This document shows positions 1 through 5,210 of a stretch of 5,210 nucleotides of DNA, piece after piece. The notes below the pieces were generated by a model that had not been told where the DNA came from, did no database searches, and saw only the letters and a list, made by a program, of their open reading frames with translations. A program made the position numbers and the translations under genes. Every line of letters starts with the position of its first letter. Position 1 is the first letter of the stretch. The stretch lies in NCBI GenBank assembly GCA_947088195.1, contig CAMUFS010000231.1, positions 1-5,210 on the forward strand, read 5' to 3'. The DNA is from an uncultured Clostridia bacterium. Its GTDB lineage: Bacteria > Bacillota > Clostridia > Lachnospirales > Lachnospiraceae.

Positions 1-1
1 A

Positions 2-958
2 CAAGCAGTAGTAGAATATTTAAAGGATAGAGAGAATACAGATTGGAGGAAGGCATATTTAGTTCTTGAAGAGAGAGGGATCTGTTTTACCATAAAAGGG
101 GAGAGTGGGTATCCCAAAGCGCTGCTGCCGCTTTCTGACGCGCCATTTGGGCTGTATCACAGTGGAAGACTTCCAAGGGAAGAGCTTTGTATTTCTATTG
201 TTGGCTCCAGAAGCTGCAGCCGATATGGGCTTGAGGTGGCAGCAAGCTTAGGGAGAGTGCTGGCGGAATCCGGTGTAACCGTGATAAGCGGCATGGCACT
301 TGGTATTGACGGCGCAGGACAGTGGGCGGCACTGGAGCAGGGAGGAAAAAGCTATGCTGTGTTGGGAAGTGGCATTGATATTTGTTATCCAAAGGAGAAT
401 AGAAAGCTGTATGACAGGCTGATTAAGGAAGGGGGACTTATCAGTGAGTTTCCACCCGGTTCACCGCCCAATGCGTGGCATTTTCCTGTGAGAAATCGTA
501 TTATCAGCGGGCTGTCAAAGGCTTTGGTGGTGGTGGAGGCGCGGAGGAGAAGCGGTTCACTTATCACGGCGGATCTCGCATTGGAACAGGGCAGAGATAT
601 CTATGCAGTTCCGGGAAGGGTGACAGATTCTTTGAGCCAAGGATGCAATGAACTAATAAGAAATGGTGCTGGAATTGTATTATCACCTGAGATGCTTCTG
701 GAAGAATTGGGTATGATTTCCAGAAATAATAAAAAGAATTCTAAAAAATTTTCAAACAGACTTGCAGAAAATGAAAAATTGGTGTATAGTTGTTTAGGTT
801 TGACACCAAAAAGTACAGAAGCGATTAGCAGGGAGACAGATCGTTCCATTGCAGAGGTGACAGAGCTTTTGATAGCTCTCCAGCTTAAAGGGCTGGCCGT
901 CGAGACGGAAATCGGCTACTATGCCTTGACAGGTAAGGAGCGAATCTGCTGCAGATAA
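2..958 (+). CDS. dprA: DNA-processing protein DprA/Smf, 5'-truncated by window edge
   Basis: DprA binds single-stranded DNA in the cytoplasm and loads RecA on it during natural transformation; it is also kept in many bacteria not known to be competent. The frame is open from base 2, giving 318 residues with no start codon; the family is usually about 360 residues, so roughly 40-50 N-terminal residues lie upstream. Counting from base 2, the Rossmann-like core shows IVGSR (66-70), SRYG (73-76), SGMALGID (96-103), LGSGIDICYP (121-130), SEFPPG (148-153), FPVRNRIISGLS (161-172), VVEARRRSGSLITA (177-190) and YAVPG (201-205). A basic, Asn/Lys-rich linker (about 240-252) leads to a small winged-helix domain (about 254-310). 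The usual GID..AH motif reads GIDGAGQ, so the His is Gln. A GTG at 236 is in frame but lies inside the core, so it is not the start. topA follows after 14 nt, suggesting co-transcription. The assignment is secure. Confidence 0.96.
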   Translation, partial: QAVVEYLKDRENTDWRKAYLVLEERGICFTIKGESGYPKALLPLSDAPFGLYHSGRLPREELCISIVGSRSCSRYGLEVAASLGRVLAESGVTVISGMALGIDGAGQWAALEQGGKSYAVLGSGIDICYPKENRKLYDRLIKEGGLISEFPPGSPPNAWHFPVRNRIISGLSKALVVVEARRRSGSLITADLALEQGRDIYAVPGRVTDSLSQGCNELIRNGAGIVLSPEMLLEELGMISRNNKKNSKKFSNRLAENEKLVYSCLGLTPKSTEAISRETDRSIAEVTELLIALQLKGLAVETEIGYYALTGKERICCR

Positions 959-972
959 AAGGGGATGGAAGA

Positions 973-3042
973 ATGGCAAAAAATCTGGTAATTGTGGAAT
1001 CACCGACAAAGGAGAAGACGATCAAAAAATTTCTTGGGAGTAATTATGAGGTGCTGGCATCACAGGGACATGTCAGAGATTTGCCCAAGAGTCAGATGGG
1101 GATAGATGTGGAGAACGATTATGAGCCGAAGTATATTACAATCCGCGGCAAGGGAGATGTGCTTGCCAAGCTCCGTAGAGAGGTGAAGAAGGCGGATCGT
1201 GTTTATTTGGCGACAGACCCTGATCGGGAGGGGGAGGCAATCTCCTGGCATCTATCAAGGGCGCTTAAGCTGGATGAAGAAAAGACAAGCCGAATTACCT
1301 TTAATGAGATAACCAAAAATGCCGTGCGTGCTTCGTTAAAGCAAGCACGTGAGATAGATATGGATCTGGTGGATGCCCAGCAGACAAGAAGGATGCTGGA
1401 TCGCATGGTGGGTTATAGCATCAGCCCGCTTTTGTGGGGAAAGGTGAAGCGAGGGCTGAGTGCCGGGCGAGTGCAATCTGTGGCGCTTCGTCTGATCTGC
1501 GAGAGAGAAGAGGAGATCAATGCCTTTATCCCGGAAGAGTATTGGACCATAGATGTTGTGCTTTCCGTCAAGGGGGAGAGAAAGCCCCTACATGCGAAAT
1601 TTTATGGTAATAAAAAAGGAAAGCTTGCTATTCCTAATGAAAAGGAAGCATTGAAAATTAAAGAGTATGTCGCCAAGGCTACATTTTTGATAGAGGAGAT
1701 TAAGACAGGGGAGAGGGTGAAGAAGGCACCACTTCCTTTTACCACCAGCACATTGCAGCAGGAGGCATCGAAGGTTCTTAATTTTTCCACACAAAAGACA
1801 ATGCGGCTTGCCCAGCAGCTCTATGAGGGAATTGATATTAAGGGAAATGGTACAGTTGGTGTTATCACTTATCTGAGAACGGATTCCACCCGCGTTGCGG
1901 AGGAGGCAGATAAGGCAGCGAGAGAGTTTATTGAAAAAACTTACGGAGCCCCCTATGTGGCAAAGGTGGAGGAGAAGAAAAAAAGTGGGCAGAAGATTCA
2001 GGATGCCCATGAAGCGATTCGCCCTACAGATATCACACTTACGCCAACCATATTAAAGGAATCTTTGTCGAGGGATCAATTCCGTCTCTATCAGCTTATC
2101 TGGAAGCGCTTTGCAGCGAGTCGCATGGCAGGGGCTGTGTATGAAACTTCTTCTATTAAGCTGTCGGCGGGGGATTATATTTTCACAAGCGCTGCCTCAA
2201 AGAAGAAATTTGATGGTTTTTTGTCCGTCTATAACGATGAGGAGGAGAAGGTGGAGGAGGGAGCGCTGATGCATGGGCTCTCAAAGGATAGTGTGCTGAC
2301 TCTCAAGGATACCGAAGAGAAACAACATTTTACCCAGCCCCCCGCGCACTACACAGAGGCTTCTTTGGTAAAGGCATTGGAGGAGCTCGGCATTGGGCGG
2401 CCCAGCACCTATGCCCCAACCATCACAACTATTTTAGCAAGGCGCTATGTTGTGAAGGAAAATAAGAATCTGTATGTGACGGAGCTTGGTGAGGCGGTAA
2501 ATCAAATAATGGTGAGCGCATTCCCTGCCATAGTGGATGTTCATTTTACGGCAAATATGGAATCTCTGCTTGACAAAGTGGGAGAGGGTGAGATAAACTG
2601 GAAAACTGTGGTCAGAAATTTTTATCCTGATCTTGCCGAGGCGGTGGAACAGGCACAGAAGGAGCTTGAAAAGATTGAGATTGCCGATGAGGTGACGGAG
2701 GAGCTCTGTGATGTGTGTGGCCGCAATATGGTGATAAAATATGGTCCACATGGAAAATTTCTCGCCTGTCCCGGCTTCCCAGACTGCCGAAACACTAAGC
2801 CTTATCTGGAAAAAATCGGGGTTGCCTGCCCGAAATGTGGGAAGGAGCTTATTCTGAAAAAGACCAAAAAAGGCAGAAAATACTATGGATGTGAGGCAAA
2901 TCCAGAGTGTGATTTTATGTCATGGCAAAAGCCCTCAGCGGAAAAATGTCCAAAGTGTGGAGGGGTTCTGCTTGAGAAAGGAAGCAAGCTTGCCTGTATG
3001 GATGAACAGTGTGGGTATAGTACGAATAAACAAAAAATATAG
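973..3042 (+). CDS. topA: DNA topoisomerase I (type IA)
   Basis: This enzyme relaxes negatively supercoiled DNA by cutting and passing one strand through a 5'-phosphotyrosine intermediate, balancing gyrase. The product is 689 residues, close to B. subtilis TopA (about 690). The N-terminal TOPRIM domain (about 1-115) shows VESPTK with Glu9 and TDPDREGEA with the metal-binding acids Asp82, Asp84 and Glu86. The catalytic tyrosine is Tyr300 in GVITYLRTDSTR, with Arg302 next to it; DAHEAIRPT (344-352, His346) and GIGRPSTYAPTI (473-484) are further conserved type IA motifs. The C-terminus has three four-cysteine zinc ribbons: Cys579/582/599/605, Cys619/622/640/646 and Cys659/662/675/680, as is usual for bacterial TopA. 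The ATG at 973 gives the canonical start MAKNLVIVESP and has a purine-rich ribosome binding site (AGGGGATGGA) just upstream. An ATG at 965 is out of frame. All catalytic residues are present and nothing looks broken. Confidence 0.99.
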   Translation: MAKNLVIVESPTKEKTIKKFLGSNYEVLASQGHVRDLPKSQMGIDVENDYEPKYITIRGKGDVLAKLRREVKKADRVYLATDPDREGEAISWHLSRALKLDEEKTSRITFNEITKNAVRASLKQAREIDMDLVDAQQTRRMLDRMVGYSISPLLWGKVKRGLSAGRVQSVALRLICEREEEINAFIPEEYWTIDVVLSVKGERKPLHAKFYGNKKGKLAIPNEKEALKIKEYVAKATFLIEEIKTGERVKKAPLPFTTSTLQQEASKVLNFSTQKTMRLAQQLYEGIDIKGNGTVGVITYLRTDSTRVAEEADKAAREFIEKTYGAPYVAKVEEKKKSGQKIQDAHEAIRPTDITLTPTILKESLSRDQFRLYQLIWKRFAASRMAGAVYETSSIKLSAGDYIFTSAASKKKFDGFLSVYNDEEEKVEEGALMHGLSKDSVLTLKDTEEKQHFTQPPAHYTEASLVKALEELGIGRPSTYAPTITTILARRYVVKENKNLYVTELGEAVNQIMVSAFPAIVDVHFTANMESLLDKVGEGEINWKTVVRNFYPDLAEAVEQAQKELEKIEIADEVTEELCDVCGRNMVIKYGPHGKFLACPGFPDCRNTKPYLEKIGVACPKCGKELILKKTKKGRKYYGCEANPECDFMSWQKPSAEKCPKCGGVLLEKGSKLACMDEQCGYSTNKQKI

Positions 3043-3044
3043 AA

Positions 3045-3059
3045 AATTTTATGAATTAT
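3045..3059. promoter_or_regulatory. possible degenerate CodY box upstream of codY
   Basis: AATTTTATGAATTAT matches the established CodY-box consensus AATTTTCWGAAAATT at 11 of 15 positions. It lies just after the topA stop and 12 nt upstream of the -35 of the putative codY promoter, a sensible place for autoregulation. The region is AT-rich, so a match of this quality could arise by chance; this is a suggestion only. Confidence 0.22.
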
Positions 3060-3071
3060 TTGAGAAAACTC

Positions 3072-3100
3072 TTGTTTCTGTCTGCACAATGTGCTAATAT
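3072..3100 (+). promoter_or_regulatory. putative sigma-A promoter of codY
   Basis: A -35 element TTGTTT (3072-3077) is separated by exactly 17 nt from a -10 element TAATAT (3095-3100). The -10 is preceded by TGC, giving an extended -10 (TGnTAATAT). Transcription would start near 3107, leaving a leader of about 50 nt before the codY ATG. No terminator is visible between topA and this promoter, so codY may also receive readthrough from dprA-topA. The prediction rests on sequence alone. Confidence 0.6.
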
Positions 3101-3144
3101 TTCAATAGATGAATGGATTCCTTAAGTACAGATGTGAGAAACGC

Positions 3145-3151
3145 GGGGAGG
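3145..3151 (+). promoter_or_regulatory. ribosome binding site that fixes the codY start
   Basis: GGGGAGG is followed by a 6-nt spacer (AACAAG) and the ATG at 3158. Another in-frame ATG at 3113 would add 15 residues that resemble nothing in CodY proteins and would place this Shine-Dalgarno sequence inside the coding region. The ATG at 3158 is therefore preferred. Confidence 0.9.
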
Positions 3152-3157
3152 AACAAG

Positions 3158-3928
3158 ATGAGTGTACAATTACTTGATAAGACAAGAAAGATCAACAAGC
3201 TGCTTCACAACAATAATTCTCATAAGGTAGTGTTTAACGATATCTGCGAGGTGCTCAGCGAAATTCTGGATTCCAATATCTTAGTGATTAGCAGAAAGGG
3301 AAAGATACTTGGAGTGAGTGTTTGTCCGGGTGTAGATGAGATCACAGAGTTGATTGATGATGTGATTGGAGGGCACATTGACCGGATGTTAAATGAGCGT
3401 TTGCTGAGTGTGTTGTCCACAAAGGAGAATGTAAATCTTGCTACTCTGGGCTTTGCTGAGGAGAATGTCAGAAAATATCAGGCGATTATCACTCCCATAG
3501 ACATATCGGGGGAGCGCCTTGGCACATTGTTTATCTATAAATGTGACAGTCAGTATGAGATTGATGATATTATTTTAAGTGAATATGGGACGACCGTTGT
3601 GGGACTTGAGATGATGCGGTCTGTGAATGAGGAGACAGCGGAGGAGACAAGGAAGGTACAGATTGTAAAATCTGCTATCAGCACACTTTCTTTTTCAGAG
3701 CTTGAGGCCATTACACATATCTTTGAGGAGCTGGATGGGAATGAGGGAATTCTAGTGGCAAGCAAGATAGCGGACCGGGTTGGAATAACTCGTTCTGTGA
3801 TTGTGAATGCGCTTCGGAAGTTTGAGAGTGCAGGGGTGATAGAATCTCGTTCATCAGGAATGAAAGGGACTTATATCAAGGTACTGAATGATGTAGTATT
3901 TGATGAACTGAAAAGATTAAAACAATAA
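3158..3928 (+). CDS. codY: GTP-/branched-chain amino acid-sensing global regulator CodY
   Basis: CodY is a cytoplasmic dimeric repressor/activator that in Firmicutes binds DNA when GTP and isoleucine/valine are plentiful and controls amino acid synthesis, transport, motility and other adaptive genes. The product is 256 residues, against 259 in B. subtilis. Residues 1-155 form the N-terminal GAF sensor (LLDKTRKINKLL at 5-16, VISRKGKILG at 43-52, GERLGTL at 118-124, EYGTTVVGLEM at 142-152). The C-terminal winged helix-turn-helix is almost identical to characterised CodY (SFSELEAITHIFEELDGNEG at 178-197, then ASKIADRVGITRSVIV at 201-216, ESAGVIESRS at 223-232, GMKGTYIKVLN at 234-244). The sensor is much less conserved: the B. 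subtilis isoleucine-pocket stretch around Arg61-Phe71-Pro72 has no clear equivalent. It sits directly upstream of the flagellar operon, as in B. subtilis, and has its own probable promoter. The family call is secure; ligand specificity is uncertain. Confidence 0.98.
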   Translation: MSVQLLDKTRKINKLLHNNNSHKVVFNDICEVLSEILDSNILVISRKGKILGVSVCPGVDEITELIDDVIGGHIDRMLNERLLSVLSTKENVNLATLGFAEENVRKYQAIITPIDISGERLGTLFIYKCDSQYEIDDIILSEYGTTVVGLEMMRSVNEETAEETRKVQIVKSAISTLSFSELEAITHIFEELDGNEGILVASKIADRVGITRSVIVNALRKFESAGVIESRSSGMKGTYIKVLNDVVFDELKRLKQ

Positions 3929-3950
3929 GTCAGGATGACAGGATTTGGAG

Positions 3951-3993
3951 AGCAAAAGGATTTGGCAGAAAAAGGTTTCCTTTTGCTTTCTGC
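3951..3993 (+). terminator. overlapping hairpins after codY, probable weak terminator
   Basis: A perfect 10-bp inverted repeat, AGCAAAAGGA (3951-3960) with TCCTTTTGCT (3978-3987), encloses a 17-nt loop and starts 22 nt after the codY stop. A second stem overlaps it: GCAGAAA (3965-3971) pairs with TTTCTGC (3987-3993), with AAGG/CCTT (3972-3975/3979-3982) able to pair inside it. The two cannot form together. The tract after the stems (TTCTGCTTGTTATG) is T-rich but not a clean U-run, so termination would probably be partial and some codY transcripts may reach flgB. Confidence 0.5.
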
Positions 3994-4010
3994 TTGTTAT
4001 GTGATATAAG

Positions 4011-4023
4011 TACCAAGATGGTA
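4011..4023. promoter_or_regulatory. short palindrome upstream of the flgB promoters, possible operator
   Basis: TACCA-AGA-TGGTA is a perfect 5-bp dyad around 3 nt. It ends 12 nt upstream of the first -35 element before flgB. It could be an operator for a dimeric regulator, but it is short, resembles no site I can name, and is unlike the CodY box. Confidence 0.22.
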
Positions 4024-4035
4024 AAAATTTATATT

Positions 4036-4069
4036 TTGGACTTGCCATTTTTGTGATATAATTTATAAT
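4036..4069 (+). promoter_or_regulatory. two interlocked sigma-A-type promoters of the flagellar operon
   Basis: Two -10 hexamers, both perfect TATAAT, lie at 4057-4062 and 4064-4069. The first is an extended -10 (TGATATAAT) and pairs with TTGGAC (4036-4041) at a 15-nt spacing. The second pairs with TTGCCA (4042-4047) at a 16-nt spacing. Starts would fall around 4069 and 4076, leaving a leader of about 50-60 nt before flgB. No sigma-28 type promoter (TAAA-N15-GCCGATAT) is seen in the intergenic DNA, which suits an early flagellar operon read by the housekeeping sigma factor, as in B. subtilis. Which of the two is used cannot be told from sequence. Confidence 0.6.
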
Positions 4070-4114
4070 AGTTTATGTGGATAACGATGGTGTGGCATTG
4101 TAGCATATAATATC

Positions 4115-4122
4115 AGGGGAGG
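4115..4122 (+). promoter_or_regulatory. strong ribosome binding site of flgB
   Basis: AGGGGAGG is followed by a 6-nt spacer (TTTTGC) and the ATG at 4129, which settles the flgB start. Confidence 0.88.
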
Positions 4123-4128
4123 TTTTGC

Positions 4129-4518
4129 ATGATTAATTCAGGTGTGTTTAGGTATATTAATGTTCTTGATAAAGCCGCCGATGCAAGTTGGGCTAGGAAT
4201 GAGGTTCTCAACAATAATATGGCAAATGTGGCGACGCCTAACTACAAAAGAAAGGATGTCCGCTTTGAGTCCTATCTGGAGGAGGAGCTTAGGGGAAGCG
4301 GCTCGATCGGCCAGAAGATTAGGGATATGAATCTTAGTAAGCTGAATTATTCTACCTATACAGATTTGTCCAATTACCGCTATCGTCTGGATGGCAGTAA
4401 TGTGGATATGGCGGTGGAGCAGGCAGAGCTTGCTTCTGAGCAGATTCGATATCAGGCGCTGACCAGAGCGATGACAAGTGAGTTTAACAGGCTTAGGACA
4501 GCGATGACTACATCGTAG
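4129..4518 (+). CDS. flgB: flagellar basal-body rod protein FlgB
   Basis: FlgB is a proximal rod subunit at the base of the flagellar axial structure; it is exported by the flagellar type III apparatus without a cleaved signal peptide and joins the rod to the FliE/FliF base. The product is 129 residues, normal for FlgB (about 130-138). The N-terminal rod-family motif is NNNMANVATPNYKRKDV (28-44), where TPNYK is the form usual in FlgB. The C-terminal motif NVDMAVEQAELA (91-102) is followed by a heptad-like helix (to about 126) that would pair with the N-terminal helix in the assembled rod. The central part (about 50-90) is short and variable. It is the first gene of the flagellar operon, with two predicted promoters and a strong ribosome binding site upstream, and flgC follows after 31 nt. 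Confidence 0.97.
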   Translation: MINSGVFRYINVLDKAADASWARNEVLNNNMANVATPNYKRKDVRFESYLEEELRGSGSIGQKIRDMNLSKLNYSTYTDLSNYRYRLDGSNVDMAVEQAELASEQIRYQALTRAMTSEFNRLRTAMTTS

Positions 4519-4549
4519 ATAGATTGACAGAAGGGAAGAGGGATAGATT

Positions 4550-4999
4550 ATGGCAATATTTAGCGGGCTGAACATCAGCGCTTCAGGAATGTCCGCACAG
4601 AGGATACGCATGGATATATTGGCGGAGAATGCGGCGAATGTTAAGACGACAAGAGGGGACGACAATATGCCATACCGCAGGAAGAATGTGGTATTTATGG
4701 AGAAACCGGCAACTAATTTTAGCACGATTCTAAATTCCGTGACAGGGTATCGAAACTCATACATAGGGAATGGGGTTAAGGTGACAAAGATTGTGGAGGA
4801 TACCAAGACACCGATGAATATGGTGTATGATCCCGCTCATCCTGATGCAGATGAGAATGGTTATGTTACATATCCAAATGTAAATGTGGTGACAGAGATG
4901 GTGGACCTTATTGACGCGACACGTGCCTACGAGGCGAATGTTACGGCGTTCAATGCAACGAAGAGCATGGCGCTTCAAGCACTAGATATAGGCAGATAG
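4550..4999 (+). CDS. flgC: flagellar basal-body rod protein FlgC
   Basis: FlgC is a proximal rod protein stacked with FlgB and FlgF in the drive shaft across the cell envelope, exported through the flagellar type III gate. The product is 149 residues, within the family range (about 134-150). The N-terminal rod motif is ISASGMSAQRIRMDILAENA (9-28), continuing through AANVKTTRG and MPYRRKNVVF (40-49). The FlgC signature follows: GVKVTKIVED (75-84), VYDPAHPDADENGYV (92-106), PNVNVVTEMVDLIDATRAYE (109-128), and the end at ALDIGR (144-149). The motif usually written NiANanTTR reads NAANVKTTR, a mild variation. The ATG at 4550 has AGAGGGA (4537-4543) 6 nt upstream. It is flanked by flgB and fliE at short distances and is clearly co-transcribed with them. 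Confidence 0.97.
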   Translation: MAIFSGLNISASGMSAQRIRMDILAENAANVKTTRGDDNMPYRRKNVVFMEKPATNFSTILNSVTGYRNSYIGNGVKVTKIVEDTKTPMNMVYDPAHPDADENGYVTYPNVNVVTEMVDLIDATRAYEANVTAFNATKSMALQALDIGR

Positions 5000-5022
5000 A
5001 ACGATAGGGGAGGAAACTGAAA

Positions 5023-5210
5023 ATGTCAGCATATATACAGTCAATTGATAGTATCGCCGCCCAGAAGCTGGCGGCAACGCTTGAGAAAACTGCCGATTCC
5101 AACGACAGGTCCTTCTCAGCTTTCTTTGATTCCGCGGTGAAGCTTATTACAGAGACGAACGATTTGCAGACGGCAGCCAATGCAGAGGAGCTTAATATGA
5201 TGTTAGGCTA
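5023..5210 (+). CDS. fliE: flagellar hook-basal body protein FliE, 3'-truncated by window edge
   Basis: FliE is a small adaptor that links the MS ring (FliF) to the rod and is needed early for flagellar export. Only the first 62 codons plus two bases are in the window; complete FliE is about 100 residues. The visible part begins MSAYIQSIDSIAAQK and has the conserved helical core SFSAFFDSAVKLITETNDLQ (30-49), comparable to the family's SF..ll..a...vNe.q, followed by the start of the second helix (AANAEELNMMLG, 51-62). The missing part should hold the THD...A-type C-terminal motif. AGGGGAGG (5006-5013) precedes the ATG by 9 nt, and flgC ends 23 nt upstream. The call combines weak family similarity with the universal flgB-flgC-fliE gene order. 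Confidence 0.92.
   Translation, partial: MSAYIQSIDSIAAQKLAATLEKTADSNDRSFSAFFDSAVKLITETNDLQTAANAEELNMMLG

Noticed and set aside
1588..2010. A 140-codon minus-strand open frame inside topA.
   Set aside because: It is antisense to a region with conserved type IA topoisomerase motifs including the catalytic tyrosine, and has Cys/Leu-rich composition typical of antisense frames.
2885..3097. A 70-codon + strand frame overlapping the end of topA and running into the gap before codY.
   Set aside because: It is shifted relative to the zinc-ribbon coding region, no convincing ribosome binding site was seen, and it runs through the predicted codY promoter.
3113..3157. An upstream in-frame ATG that would extend CodY by 15 residues.
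   Set aside because: The extension has no resemblance to CodY N-termini and contains the strong GGGGAGG ribosome binding site of the ATG at 3158.
3940..3965. A 9-bp direct repeat, AGGATTTGG, at 3940-3948 and 3957-3965.
   Set aside because: It has only two short copies in purine-rich intergenic DNA overlapping the hairpin region; there is no third copy and no sign of an array or mobile element.
4093..4105. GTGGCATTGTAGC, resembling a sigma-54 -24/-12 element.
   Set aside because: The GG and GC dinucleotides are only 7 nt apart instead of the required 10.
4106..4111. A third TATAAT close to the flgB ribosome binding site.
   Set aside because: No -35 is found at a usable spacing, and transcription would begin within the ribosome binding site.
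4158..4184. A sigma-28-like sequence, TAAT-N15-GCCGATGC, near the start of flgB.
   Set aside because: It departs from TAAA-N15-GCCGATAT at three positions and lies inside codons for the conserved N-terminal helix of FlgB, so coincidence with coding constraint is more likely than an internal promoter.
4138..4806. A 222-codon open frame on the minus strand across flgB and flgC.
   Set aside because: It lies wholly opposite two clear flagellar genes, its translation looks like no known protein, and it is most likely a by-product of codon bias on the coding strand.

Overview
The window looks like the chromosome of a motile, low-to-mid GC Firmicute, most likely a clostridial Lachnospiraceae-type organism (Roseburia/Butyrivibrio/Lachnospira neighbourhood). 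The evidence is the gene order dprA-topA-codY-flgB-flgC-fliE, strong GGAGG-type ribosome binding sites on most genes, and a CodY whose DNA-binding half matches Bacillus/Clostridium CodY while its effector half has diverged. The family assignment is inferred from remembered protein sequences; genus is not claimed. All genes are on the + strand.

Layout. Bases 2-958 hold dprA with its 5' end cut off by the window edge. topA (973-3042) follows after 14 nt, so the two form one DNA-processing transcription unit whose promoter lies outside the window. A 115-nt gap (3043-3157) carries a good extended -10 promoter and a weak CodY-box-like sequence, then codY (3158-3928), the global nutritional regulator. 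A 200-nt gap (3929-4128) contains overlapping hairpins that look like a weak terminator, a short palindrome, and two interlocked sigma-A-type promoters. These lead into the start of the flagellar operon: flgB (4129-4518), flgC (4550-4999) and the first 62 codons of fliE (5023 to the end). These three genes encode the rod/MS-ring junction of the flagellar basal body, and the operon surely continues with fliF and others beyond the window.

How the parts fit. In Bacillus subtilis the same order is found (dprA-topA-trmFO-xerC-hslV-hslU-codY-flgB-flgC-fliE), so this is an ancient arrangement with the four genes between topA and codY absent. CodY sits directly upstream of the flagellar operon, and in B. 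subtilis it represses that operon in rich conditions, so the neighbourhood pairs a nutrient sensor with the motility genes. I found no mobile element, CRISPR array, RNA gene or obviously novel multigene system. The items most worth a second look are the altered effector pocket of CodY and the layered regulatory sequence between codY and flgB.
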